From: Effrenium voratum
Taxonomy: Eukaryota; Sar; Dinophyceae; Suessiales; Symbiodiniaceae
Assembly (NCBI GenBank): GCA_963377175.1
Contig: CAUJNA010001035.1
Span: forward strand, 428,418-492,417
DNA: 64,000 nt
Direction: 5' to 3'
Shown here piece by piece: positions 20,010-29,689 of this stretch; within the stretch, counting starts at the first letter, position 1, and every line of letters begins with the position of its first letter. A model generated the notes under the pieces. That model had not been told where the DNA came from. It saw only the letters and a list, made by a program, of their open reading frames with translations, and searched no databases. Made by a program: the position numbers and the translations under genes.

Positions 20010-21689
20010 TCTTAAAACAGCATCACTATTTAAATGTCTCAAATTGATTTTATGAGCAATTCCAAAAGTCATATCACCGTCAATAGTCCAGTCGCCTCGT
20101 AATTCGCTATTGCTACCACTATTTAAAATAATTTTATTATCAGCATATGTTGAAGATAATCCAACAACCAAATTAATAGAGTTTGACGTGTTGCTTTTCC
20201 TGATTATTAAATCATTTGTATCGACATACATTTCAGCATTATCAATTATTAGTTTTGATGTGTTGCCAAATTGAACATTGCCACTCGGTGAATTTTGTAA
20301 TAACAAAGTATTTCCTGATACAGACTGAACTTGATTGACTTCAATCTTTCTACCAGAAACCATTGTTAAATCGCCATTTGTATATACATCACCTAATACA
20401 TCAACTGGTTTATTGAATATGGTTTTTGACACAGCACCGTCGCACATAAAATATTGGTTAGAAGAATTTGTAATATCGCCAATACTACAAGCAACAAAAT
20501 TAGGATGATGAACAAAAAAACCTTGAGTTGCCGATGGGGTATGTGTTTCTAAATATGGAGTTAATGCATTGTCTAAATTATCAATTTTAGTTTTAATATC
20601 TGTTGGAAAATCATTATTTATGAATAAATTTCCTTTCATATAAACAGCACCTTCGAAATATGATGTTCCGTGTGCTTGAGCAAAATTGTATGAAGTATGA
20701 ACATTACCGTTAATCGTAATTCTTGAAGCATTATTAGGTCTTCCAATAATAACATCTCCCGTATTCCATCCTAGCCATAATCTATAAGGTGTAGCACCTG
20801 TTAAACCTTGATACGAGTCCAACTGACAACCTCTTTTAAATTCTAAGCGTTGGTTACTTACAGCATCTTGAATTCTAAAAATTGGATTAGTATTATCTGT
20901 TAAACTAAGTATTAATGGAGAGTTTACTGTTTGTGCAGTTGTGATTGTTTTATCTAATTTTTGTAAATCTGCTGATATTAAACTATTAATCGTATTTGAA
21001 TTTTCAGTTATTAATAAATCTTGTGTAGTGTTGTCTGATATGATTGAAGCAAATGTATTGCTGTATGCGGTATTTGTATTGAATAAATTAGTATCGTTTG
21101 TATATAATGTTGATACATCTGCTAAAATTGTTGATATTGTGTTTCCGTGTCCTGTTATTAGTGAAGAATTTGAACTTATATTTTTGAAGTTTGAAGTGAT
21201 TGTATTATTGGAAGTTCCTACTAAGAATGTATTAGAACTAATAGTATTGAAGTTTGAAGTGATTGTAGCATTTAAATTACTGATTAAAAAAGTATTAGAA
21301 CTAATATTATTAGCATTTGTGTCAAGTTTAATTGTATTTGCGGATATGGTCGGTAGTATTGAAGTTATGGTTAATCCGTGTGCTGTTATATTATTAAGGT
21401 TGCTTGTGATTGTTGTGTTTTGATTTACTTGTTCGTCAAACATTGTTGTTGATGTTGCGCTTAATTCAGTAATATCTAAAATATTGGCATCTATCTTATT
21501 TTTCTGTGCTAAAATAAGAGCATCAACTTCTTCAGTAGTATAACCGCCACCCAATGCGCCTGTTGTATCTGCTAATTCTTGCTTTGTAGCATAAACACTG
21601 CTTAAGGTTGATGGTTCTGTTGAATAAACTAATACTAATTCACTTGCTATAATTCTGCTTGAGCCATCCAATGATAATGTTGAAAACAT
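19968..21689 (-). CDS. Fibre-like protein (Asn/Ser/Thr-rich repeats), lacking its expected C-terminal chaperone domain
   Basis: Receptor-binding fibre candidate. 573 aa from ATG 21689 (MFSTLSLDGSSRIIASELVL). An in-frame TTG upstream is not used because the sequence before it encodes another protein's tail. Residues ~70-270 carry irregular repeats of the type (N)TITSNFNTISSNTFL, a beta/coiled trimeric stalk signature. The second half resembles phage/viral tail-fibre beta domains (GDVYTNGDLTMVSGRKI, ELRGDWTIDGDMTFG). It ends abruptly in SLLSQIFILQ, which is antisense sequence of the neighbouring gene. The S74-type chaperone expected at the end is on the other strand at 21781-22174. Best explained by inversion of this segment. 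Confidence 0.75.
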   Translation of the reverse strand: MFSTLSLDGSSRIIASELVLVYSTEPSTLSSVYATKQELADTTGALGGGYTTEEVDALILAQKNKIDANILDITELSATSTTMFDEQVNQNTTITSNLNNITAHGLTITSILPTISANTIKLDTNANNISSNTFLISNLNATITSNFNTISSNTFLVGTSNNTITSNFKNISSNSSLITGHGNTISTILADVSTLYTNDTNLFNTNTAYSNTFASIISDNTTQDLLITENSNTINSLISADLQKLDKTITTAQTVNSPLILSLTDNTNPIFRIQDAVSNQRLEFKRGCQLDSYQGLTGATPYRLWLGWNTGDVIIGRPNNASRITINGNVHTSYNFAQAHGTSYFEGAVYMKGNLFINNDFPTDIKTKIDNLDNALTPYLETHTPSATQGFFVHHPNFVACSIGDITNSSNQYFMCDGAVSKTIFNKPVDVLGDVYTNGDLTMVSGRKIEVNQVQSVSGNTLLLQNSPSGNVQFGNTSKLIIDNAEMYVDTNDLIIRKSNTSNSINLVVGLSSTYADNKIILNSGSNSELRGDWTIDGDMTFGIAHKINLRHLNSDAVLRLEASLLSQIFILQ

Positions 21690-21781
21690 AATTAATATAT
21701 AGTAGGTTATAAAATAATTATATTCTATCTTTCTTTCCTCTTGAACCAAATATACCTTTATTTAATGCATTGTATTTTTCT
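19990..21781. other. Apparent inverted segment carrying the fibre gene
   Basis: At the left edge the zinc-finger gene loses its tail. At the right edge lie, head to head, that tail (minus strand, about 21775-21720) and a startless S74 chaperone domain (plus strand, from 21781). Flipping about 1.78 kb restores both genes in collinear order: zinc-finger protein, then fibre + S74. The edges show only a few bases of shared sequence (AGAA/AAGAA) and a local palindrome AGAAGC-GAT-GCTTCT at 19993-20007; no long inverted repeats are visible. Confidence 0.65.
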
Positions 21782-22174
21782 TAACAACTATTGATAGTTA
21801 TATTGATGGCACTAAATATTTGCAATTGGATGATACTCAATTTTCATCATTTAACGGATTTAATTTAAGTAGCGATAAGAGACTGAAAGATAATATAGAA
21901 GATGTAGAAGACGATACTATAAATATGGTAAAAAAACATTAAGATTAAAACATTTGTTAAAAATCAAAAAACTAAAAAGACTGAATTAGGATGGATTGCT
22001 CAAGATGTTCAACAATACACAAATCCGAAATATAATATTGTAAATGATTCAGGAGAATACTTAACGATGTGTTATGACAGAATGGCTTGTATTAGTTGGG
22101 ATGCTTTATCAAAACTAATCCATCGCGTAGAATATTTGGAAACTAAATTATTGAAAAAGAAAAAATCTAAATAA
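21781..22174 (+). CDS. Peptidase S74-type intramolecular chaperone domain, detached from its fibre and frameshifted
   Basis: The domain trimerises fibres and cleaves itself off. The frame is open from 21766, has no suitable ATG and reads SSDKRLKDNIEDVEDD, the S74 start with the Ser-Asp..Lys cluster. It stops after an A7 run (21926-21932); with one A fewer it continues into LGWIAQDVQQ, the conserved G-x-IAQ-(D/E)-V motif, and a C-terminal coiled coil VEYLETKLLKKK ending 22174. A fragment, not a standalone gene, consistent with separation from the fibre at 19968-21689. Confidence 0.75.
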
Positions 22175-22210
22175 TTAATAATATTAAACAACATAATATT
22201 ATTAAGTATT

Positions 22211-22476
22211 TCATTTCGTGAGCTTGTCAAGTAGTTCTTGAGGGTTTTTAATTTCATCAATATCTATATTTTGTTTTCTATGTATTCCTTTATGGCTTTC
22301 TGACGATATGCCTTTTTGCTTTGTTCAATTTTATTTTCCATCCATCCATCTTTTTGTAGGTCCTTAAGATAATACAAGCGGTTGTATATAGCCATCTGTT
22401 TTTGTATCTCTTCCATTGTGTAGTCATCCGGGTTCAAGTCCTTAGTGACATCATGATATTTTGATAATCTGGGCAT
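22211..22476 (-). CDS. Small hypothetical protein, probably frameshifted near its end
   Basis: ATG 22476 (MPRLSKYHDVTKDLNPDDYT), 70 aa to 22264. A shifted frame continues with coding-like sequence whose product ends NPQELLDKLTK at 22211, suggesting ~86 aa with a 1-nt shift near 22268. Charged and helical. Divergent from the replication gene, sharing a promoter region that has early-type elements in both directions. Unrecognised. Confidence 0.5.
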
Positions 22477-22499
22477 TCTGTTAATATATTATTAACACA

Positions 22500-22515
22500 G
22501 TATTTCTTTAAATAA
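22500..22515 (-). promoter_or_regulatory. Early-type upstream element (TTATTTAAAGAAATAC)
   Basis: On the minus strand 24-39 nt before ATG 22476. The TTTAAAGAAATA core is identical to that facing the replication gene. Confidence 0.55.
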
Positions 22516-22576
22516 GTTTTACATAAAATATAATTATATACTATAAATTATTATTAAATAGCATTTCAAGAAAAAC

Positions 22577-22606
22577 GCATTTAAAGAAATATTGACACTA
22601 TAAAAT
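22577..22606 (+). promoter_or_regulatory. Early-type promoter of the replication gene
   Basis: GCATTTAAAGAAATA followed 4 nt later by CACTATAAAAT, then ATG 22626. The same two-part arrangement recurs before the right-end paralogs. Confidence 0.6.
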
Positions 22607-22625
22607 ATATAATATAAATATTATT

Positions 22626-25600
22626 ATGACATCAAAAGCTGTAAAAAGAAATATTAACTCTTTAGAAAGCAAACTCGAAAGGAACAAGGGGAATTTATCA
22701 ACACAACAAACGGCAAAGGTTAGAGACATTATAGGATTATACACCGACAGGAAAATATCACAATACACAACAGCGGAGAAGATAGTTAATGATTTCATAA
22801 AGGCAAAATCAGAGGATGAAAAGAGCAAGGCAAATCAAAAATACGACCAGGTTATGAACACATATGAAGAGAGAGAACCACTAAACGAAAGGATGAAAAA
22901 GAACAAACAGGAGAACATAACAAGAGGGCACAAAACAAAACCCAGAGATTACACAATCGGATTTCGTTTTTTTACTATGAGTGGATATGGAGCACATAAG
23001 GTAAAAGCATCGTTTAAAGACATTGAAGGCGGGACATATTATCCCATGCATTTTGATGATAAGCATGCGGGAGTGAAGACTGGAAGATGGATAGAGGAGT
23101 TAGTCAAGAAAAGAATATTTAGACTGCATGACAAAAACCTTTTTAAGAAGGTTATTAAAACACTGGCACAAGATGACGACATCGCTAGGCATTACAAGAC
23201 AATGAAGCACTATATAGATGCAGTAGTCATTTATGATGCCGACACGGTAGAAGGAGATATTAAAGATTATGACCCTAAAAAGAAGAACTTAAAAAACGCA
23301 CATAATATTGGTATTTTTCATAGATATATGGAAACAGAACTCGACCCAGAATATTGCACTTTTGAGGAAGCCATTAAGGTAAAGCATTATGTTGAAAACG
23401 AATGTTGGATTAACACATTGAATGATTTTTATGGACAAGACAAGAACATGAAGAAGATGACCAGAGAAAGTATTTTGAAACTCATAGACAAAACAGACGA
23501 GGAATTCAAAAACCATGGTGCTTCAATAGAAGACATGAACAAGGTATTTAAAGAGTATGCCATCACCGCCAGAATTTTCGATATTGTAGGTAATTTGATT
23601 TTTACATTTGACCCACCAAAAAGAAACCACAATATCAAAACATTCTACGCATTAATCAAGAATGACCATATATATACATTAAATAAGGACTTGAAACAAT
23701 TGAAATCAAATTTAGGAATGAAGAAAGAGTATAATATCAATGTTAATGCTTCTACCGACTGTTATTTAAATCATAGAGAGGAACCCATTAAATGCATCAT
23801 GATTGAAGAGCTGGATGACATATTAAAACACACCGAACAGGACGAATACACAATGATATATACACGCAATGATTTGGCGAAAATGTATTATCAAGCAAAG
23901 CAGGCAGGATATGACCCGAAAATTAAATTTAGTGCGTGTATCATTTCGGAGCTGATGTTTCAATTCAAGATTAAGAAAACAATAATTACATACAGGATAA
24001 AAACACAAAATTTGATTGATGCCTTCAATGCAAGTATAACAGTAGAAACTGAAGACACCTATAATAGGATGTCAAGGGCGATGTTTGAATTCAATAAATC
24101 ATTATTTAATCCACTGCATAAATCTTATTATAATGACATTGATGTAGAAATTTTAAACANNNNNNNNNNNNNNNNNNNNNNNNNNNNNNNNNNNNNNNNN
24201 NNNNNNNNNNNNNNNNNNNNNNNNNNNNNNNNNNNNNNNNNNNNNNNNNNNNNNNNNNNATTGACCCGAACAAGGCATATACACATAACTTAACTAAAAT
24301 CGTAAAAATTCCAGTGTTTAAACAATTTGACATTTGGATGCCTTATGATTGTGGTAAACATGATTTTAATAACATGGGAGAATTATGTTTATTCTTAGTT
24401 AAGTTTACTGGAAAACAAACATCATTATTTTTTTAATAAACAATACAATTTAGTATACGGCATGTTTTTAGGAGAGTTTATTGACGAAGTCGAAATTCTA
24501 TATTTTAAAAAGCCTTCTTCGATTTATGAAGTAGATTATAAAAGTATAGTTGAGAACCTATGGAAGACTAACATATCAAATAATTTAGGCGAAGACATCA
24601 AGGTTAAGAAGTTGATTTCGAATGTAAATATCGGATTGTTAGAAAAGGGAACTAACAAGTCTCAGAAGAGTTTAGTATTTGATACATTAAGTGAAGCATT
24701 GTATCATCAAAATCTGTATGGGGGAAGAATTAATAAGATTAGTGGATTTTATGATGATAAGGTTTTGACAGAGATGACAGATGAATATATTAAAGAATTA
24801 GAAAGGAACATAGGCGAGGGATGGGTTTTAGAATTTAAGGCTCATGATAACGATGATGATATGTACCGGAATTCTGATGATGGTACATATAAATATTGGA
24901 AAAATAATATGTATTATCACAACCATTGTCGTGAATGTGATAAAATTATAGATGGTAAAAAATACGATATCAAAAACGTTGAGAAAGAATCAGAAGTCAA
25001 ATATTACACATTGACAACGACACATAAACAAGACTTAACCAATGGCTTTAGGTATATTAAAGAGCTACTCATGCAACGACATAATTTTAAAATGCATAAA
25101 GATTATAAAACATTGAAAAACAACAATATCAATGTGCATAGTGTTAAAACCGATGCCTTCATTATTGATAGGAAAAATATTGACAAGGCCAAAACATTGA
25201 TTAAGTTTTCAACCAAAAGGGGAGGATGGAGAGCTGAAGATAATAAACAAGTATCACCACCGAGTGATATATACAAAATTAAGGTTAATGAGTTATCAGA
25301 AATTCCGACTTACAATAATGTAAAAATTCGTGTTAAAGACGAATACGACACCAAAAGCATTTGTGAGCAAATTGTGTCGTGTCATCCGGTTTTACTAAAA
25401 GCAAAACTGGCTGGAAGCGGCAAGAGTTATATAGGCGAATATATGAAAAATCTAGGTTATAATGTGTTATTCGTATGTTCTAATAACAAGCAGAAGCAAG
25501 AAACCGAAGCCGACGCCGTAACATTAAACAAGTTTTTCAGTATTCCAATAGAAGCTGGAGAAAGACTACCGACATTTGACCATTCTGATTATAATTGTAT

Positions 25601-26677
25601 TGTGTTTGATGAGCTAGGTATGGCGGGCAATTATATTTTGAACAGAGTTAGGGAGTTTAAGGATACGTACCCAGAGAAGATAATTATAGGAACTGCTGAC
25701 GGGAAGCAGTTGAAACCTATAGCTGATTTAACTAACACCCAGGACCACGAGACATATTTAAACAACTGTCTTAATCAAATATTTAAATATAAGATTTATC
25801 TTAAGATATCTAAGAGACTTAAGACAGAAGAAGATAAAATTAAATTGAATGATATATATATAATGACATTTGGAAAAATAAACTGCCCATTAAGGAAATA
25901 GTAAATAAACATTTTGAAACTACAAGCGACATCATGGAAGGAGAGCATAACATAGCCTATACTAATGCTAGGTGCAAATGGGTAAGCAAGACCGTAAGAA
26001 ATAATTTAGGAAAGACAGATAAATATGAAATTGGAGAGCATGTGATATGCAGAGTTTATAAAAAGGAAATGGGGCAGGTGTTTAATGTAAATATTACTTA
26101 TGAAATTATTAGTATTGATGATTGGAAAGTAGAAATCCAAGATATCAAAAGTAAAACTATATTCATGACAAACACCACGACTTTAGACAAGCACTTTATA
26201 CATGCGTATTGTGCTACATGTCATTCGTCTCAAGGGGCTTCTCTAGATAAAAGCATTACTATACACGAATGGGATAAATCACATTTGGTCAGCCGTGAGT
26301 GGATTTGGACAGCCCTCACGAGATGCAGAGATATCAATAAAGTCAAGTTTTTCAAAGCAGGCCTAGATGATACTGACTTAAATGAAGCACAATTAACCAG
26401 ATATTTAGAACATAAGATTAAACAATATAAATTACAAGACATGAAAGCAGAGAGAGAGATAGACAACAAAAAATATATTGATGTCAAATGGTTATTTGAC
26501 AGGCTTAATACCAGATGTAATAAATGCAGTTCAGAATTTGACATAGAAATAAATAATGGAGTAATAAATAGCAATATGACAGCCCAACGCAAAAATGGAA
26601 TCTGTATGCACACGAAAAAGACAACTGCGAAGCGTGGTGCAGATATTGCAATTGTAGTGCTAAATAAATTGGTCTAA
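22626..26677 (+). CDS. Replication protein: polymerase-like region fused to SF1 helicase; two frameshifts and an assembly gap
   Basis: Likely the element's replicative enzyme. Part 1 (22626-24159) is Lys-rich, with FYALIKNDHIYTLNKDLKQL in its second half. After the gap, IDPNKAYTHNLTKI (from 24260) resembles a polymerase motif A (Asp...Ala-Tyr-Thr). A T7 run near 24430 shifts frame, then coding resumes (YNLVYGMFLGEF). The helicase has motif I LAGSGKSY (~25405), motif II VFDELGM (~25605), motif III GTADGKQLKPI, a TA-repeat shift near 25863, motif V CHSSQGASLDKS (~26225) and motif VI WTALTRCRD. After it comes CNKC near the end. The layout recalls polymerase-helicase fusions (TVpol type) of virophages, transpovirons and PLVs. 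Helicase call is firm; polymerase identity is inferred. Confidence 0.75.
24160..24259. other. Assembly gap of exactly 100 N
   Basis: A round-number run of N inside the replication gene. True length is unknown, so frame across it is meaningless. It hides part of the polymerase-like region just before the motif A-like sequence. Confidence 1.
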
Positions 26678-26690
26678 AGAAATGATAACT
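26674..26690 (+). promoter_or_regulatory. Early-type-like element (CTAAAGAAATGATAACT)
   Basis: Degenerate match to the TTTAAAGAAATA core, overlapping the end of the replication gene and 20 nt before GIY-YIG copy 2. Confidence 0.35.
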
Positions 26691-26709
26691 TAAGATAAAT
26701 ATAGTTATT

Positions 26710-27399
26710 ATGGGTGAAAATGAGTATAAAAAAGGACAAATTTATAAGATAGTCAGTCCTGATTTCAGTATGTGCTATGTAGGAAGCACTACCGAAGGTT
26801 TAAGCAGAAGACTTGCGCGACACAAAGCAAGTTATAACTACAAACAAAAATATGGAAAGAAAAAAGACTGCTCATGCTTCAAACTATTCAATGAATTCGG
26901 TGCTGATAATTGTAAAATCTATTGGATTGAGGATTATCCCTGCAATAGTAAAAAGGAACTGGAAGCACGAGAGGGGTTTTATATTCAACACATGGAATGT
27001 GTAAATACGAATGTGGCAGGACGACCAAGGAGTGAATGGCATAAGGAATACAGAGAGAAAAACAAAGAACGACTGGATGAATATTATAAAGAATGGAGTG
27101 AACATAACAAAGAACATTTACAAGAGTATAGAAAAGAATATAGAGAAAACAATATAGAACATATGAAGGAGAAAAGCAAACAATGGCGAGACACACGCAA
27201 AGAACACAAAAGAGAAACTAATAGATTATACAGAGAGAGAAACAAGGAAATATTGAGGGAGAAGGAGAAAATTCCTTTTAACTGCGGTTGTGGTTCAACT
27301 GTTCAAAAAGCAGAGAAAGCACGACATGAAAAAACCAAGAAACACCAAGAATGGCTACAACAACAAGAGCAACCAGAACAAGAACCAGAAGAAAATTAA
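26710..27399 (+). CDS. GIY-YIG endonuclease, copy 2 (intact)
   Basis: 229 aa from ATG 26710. GQIYKI and CYVGSTT are the GIY and YIG motifs, the Arg lies in LSRRLARH and the Glu in ELEAREG. A long Lys/Glu/Arg helical linker with repeated (E/R)x(N)KEH units follows, then a zinc-ribbon-like CGCGSTVQKAEKARHEK near the C-terminus that may bind DNA, and a Gln/Glu tail. Paralog of 18687-19339 with a shared IEDYPCNSKKELEAREG core. Could be a homing enzyme or a self-spreading passenger of the virus. Confidence 0.88.
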   Translation: MGENEYKKGQIYKIVSPDFSMCYVGSTTEGLSRRLARHKASYNYKQKYGKKKDCSCFKLFNEFGADNCKIYWIEDYPCNSKKELEAREGFYIQHMECVNTNVAGRPRSEWHKEYREKNKERLDEYYKEWSEHNKEHLQEYRKEYRENNIEHMKEKSKQWRDTRKEHKRETNRLYRERNKEILREKEKIPFNCGCGSTVQKAEKARHEKTKKHQEWLQQQEQPEQEPEEN

Positions 27400-27419
27400 C
27401 ATATCTTCTTTAGTATTAT

Positions 27420-28330
27420 GAGCAATAGTAAAGAAGATATAATTAGAAATGTTTATTATGATAAAGGAGGCGTCGGGTCAAAGAACCGCACTTTACAAGA
27501 AGCAAGAAAAAGGATAACACAATAACTATAAACGATATTAATGAGTTTTTTAGGAAGAATGTAGAACAGAAAGCCAAGCCAAGAGGACAGAATTCATTTG
27601 TAGCTCCTAACGCATACTATGAGTTTCAAATTGATTTATTTTTCATTAATGATATCCCTAAACAAAAAATGAAAGTTGGCATGATGTGTATTGACATATT
27701 TTCTAAGTATATGGTTGTTGTCCCGCTTATGTCAAAACAGCCAGCGGACATTTTAGCAGGACTGATGGAATGTATTAAAAAAAAATGGATGGACAGCCCA
27801 AACTAATTTATATTGACGACGAAGGAGCTTATAACAATCAAAGTGTTATAGATTTCTTGAAGGGTGAAAAAATAGAGTTGCACAGAACCAGAGGACACCC
27901 AGCATTTGCGGAGAGGGCAATAAGGACGTTTAAAGATAGCTTGTATAAGAGGGTTGAAAACGATGAGAAAAAAGGAAAGGCTATTCAATGGACAGACTAC
28001 ATACACGAGATTATATTAACTTATAACAATGGAATAAAGCACACTTCGCACGGCTTAACACCGTCAGAAGCAAGAAAGCCTAAACACCAATTAGAAGTGA
28101 GTTTAAATTTAGGTATGAAAGCCAAAAGAAATAGAGTTTATCCAGATTTAAATGTAGGAAATGAAGTTAAGATATTCAGGAAAAGGAGGCCAAATGAAAA
28201 GGAGAGAGTAGGAGTATGGACTAAACAAACCTACAAAATAGCAAAGATTGAAAAGAAGTTAGGACAGGAATATTATTATATTGAAAATTATGACAGGGCA
28301 TTTTTGAGACATGAGTTATTAAAGGTATAA
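27420..28330 (+). CDS. RVE (retroviral-type DDE) integrase, split into three frames
   Basis: Catalyses integration between 5-bp-staggered host strands. ATG 27420 opens 35 codons (NVYYDKGGVGSKNRTLQEAR, the N-terminal signature of Polinton integrases). A missing A near 27512 leads to frame 2 with RGQNSFVAPNAYYEFQIDLF, containing the first catalytic Asp. An A9 run at 27777-27785 leads to frame 3 with LIYIDDEGAYNN (second Asp), then AERAIRTFKDSLYKR (catalytic Glu ~31 residues later) and a chromodomain-like/SH3-like C-terminal region (VGNEVKIFRKRR). All three acidic residues are present, but the gene cannot make one protein as assembled. Its expected 5-bp duplication matches the observed TAATT. 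Confidence 0.85.
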
Positions 28331-28349
28331 ATTTATTTCTTGGAAAAAA

Positions 28350-28376
28350 GTATTAAGAAATAAAAACTATATATAT
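28350..28376 (+). promoter_or_regulatory. Early-type promoter of Cys-rich paralog 1
   Basis: GTATTAAGAAATA then ACTATATATA, ending 10 nt before ATG 28387. Confidence 0.6.
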
Positions 28377-28386
28377 TATAATAGAA

Positions 28387-28929
28387 ATGGTGGAAACCAA
28401 AATCAATAGTTATGTCAATAAGAAATGCTACGATTGTTGCCACTTTAAAAAAGAAAATATGGAATTATATAAATTGAATTTACCTAATGGAATAGTTAAT
28501 AATGTTACTGATTATTCAATGGATGAAGAAGATATATGCGAAAATTGTAAAACCTGGAGAGATAATCAAGAATTAATCAGATGTCATTTAAATCTGAAAA
28601 GAAGACATAATAGAAATGTTGAAGACGACATTATAATATTTTTAACTGTGTATGAAAGACCACCTTATAGTTATGTTAGAATATTTCTCAAAATCAGTAA
28701 GAAAAAGTATGAACTGATTAACCACATTTTATGGATATTGTTACATTGTAGAAGAGAAGGGTGTGATGTAAAAGAAGACATTAAATCAGAAATTGAAAGC
28801 AAAAAGTTTAATGTGAAAAATACAGTGAGAGATATTAATCGTATTTTTGAACTGATGCATGACAGACGTAAGATATATACACAATTTAATAATCATCAAT
28901 TAACTTATTATCCTGAACTTAAATTATAA
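28387..28929 (+). CDS. Cys-rich hypothetical protein, paralog 1
   Basis: 180 aa, intact. N-terminal KCYDCCHFKK and, ~30 residues on, ICENCKTWRD form two CxxC pairs (zinc site), separated by LYKLNLPNGIVN. The rest is helical with VYERPPYSYVRIFLKISKKK and NVKNTVRDINRIFELMHDRR. First of three tandem paralogs at the right end. The CxxC-LYKLP start loosely recalls zinc-binding regulators; I cannot name a family. Confidence 0.65.
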   Translation: MVETKINSYVNKKCYDCCHFKKENMELYKLNLPNGIVNNVTDYSMDEEDICENCKTWRDNQELIRCHLNLKRRHNRNVEDDIIIFLTVYERPPYSYVRIFLKISKKKYELINHILWILLHCRREGCDVKEDIKSEIESKKFNVKNTVRDINRIFELMHDRRKIYTQFNNHQLTYYPELKL

Positions 28930-28942
28930 CCATACTATAATA

Positions 28943-28961
28943 ATAACATGTAAAATGTTAT
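28943..28961. terminator. Hairpin after paralog 1 (candidate 3'-end signal)
   Basis: ATAACAT/ATGTTAT stem of 7 bp, 5-nt loop, 14 nt after the stop. The same stem (11-nt loop) follows paralog 2 at 29586-29610, so it belongs to the duplicated cassette. Confidence 0.4.
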
Positions 28962-29007
28962 ATGTTATAATTATATTTCAATATTTAATTTTATTTCTTG
29001 TAAAAAA

Positions 29008-29036
29008 GTATTTAAAGAAATATAAACTATATATAT
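29008..29036 (+). promoter_or_regulatory. Early-type promoter of paralog 2
   Basis: GTATTTAAAGAAATA, 4-nt spacer, ACTATATATA, then ATG 29049. Nearly identical to the element before paralog 1. Confidence 0.65.
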
Positions 29037-29048
29037 ATTATAATAGAA

Positions 29049-29572
29049 ATGGTGGAAACCGAAATCAATAATTATATCAATAAGAAATGCTACGATTGTT
29101 GCCACTTTAAAAAAGAAAATATGGAATTATATAAATTGAATTTACCTAATGGAAAAGTTAACATATTATTGATTATTCTTTGGACGAAGAAAATATATGT
29201 AGAACTTGTAGAAGATGGAGACGATATCAAAATATAATAGAAAATTGTTTGGCGTTTAAAAATATAGATGAAATAAATGTTGAAGACGAAATATTGATAT
29301 TTTTAACTGTGTATGAGAGACCACCTTACGATTATGTTAAACAGTTTCTTAAAATCAGTAAGAAAAGGTATGAAATGATTAATGACATATTATGGATGTT
29401 GATTTATTATAGTAAACCCGGCGTTGATGTAAAAAAAGTCATAAAATCATATATTGAAAGTGAACGGTTTAATGTTAAAAATACAGTGAGAGATATTAGT
29501 CTTATTTTTAAAATGATGTATGAAAGAGGTAAGATATATCAATTAAATTATTATCCTGAAATTGAATTATAA
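29049..29572 (+). CDS. Cys-rich hypothetical protein, paralog 2 (1-nt deletion)
   Basis: The first ~38 codons nearly copy paralog 1 (CYDCCHFKKENMELYKLNLP). Alignment to paralog 1 then shows one base missing near 29165; the other frame resumes DEENICRTCRRWRR and continues with VYERPPYDYVKQFLKISKKR to the stop at 29572. Read without the correction it ends after 62 codons. Confidence 0.65.
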
Positions 29573-29585
29573 TCATAATATAATA

Positions 29586-29610
29586 ATAACATGAAAATAT
29601 TATATGTTAT
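29586..29610. terminator. Hairpin after paralog 2
   Basis: ATAACAT...ATGTTAT stem, 11-nt loop, 13 nt after the stop; a copy of the paralog 1 downstream hairpin. Confidence 0.4.
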
Positions 29611-29648
29611 AATTATATTTCAAAATGTAATTTATTTCTTGTAAAAAA

Positions 29649-29676
29649 GTATTTAAACAAATAAACACTATATATA
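29649..29676 (+). promoter_or_regulatory. Early-type promoter of paralog 3
   Basis: GTATTTAAACAAATA then CACTATATAT before ATG 29690. Confidence 0.6.
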
Positions 29677-29689
29677 TATTACAGTGGAA

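Noticed and set aside
20941..21423. 160-codon plus-strand hydrophobic open frame
   Set aside because: Antisense of the Asn/Ser/Thr-rich fibre repeats, which read as Val/Leu/Ile on the other strand.
19990..21781. Site-specific invertible switch with flanking recombination sites
   Set aside because: Not claimed outright: only 4-5 bp of shared sequence and a short palindrome are visible at the edges, and no invertase gene was found; retained only as one explanation of the inversion.
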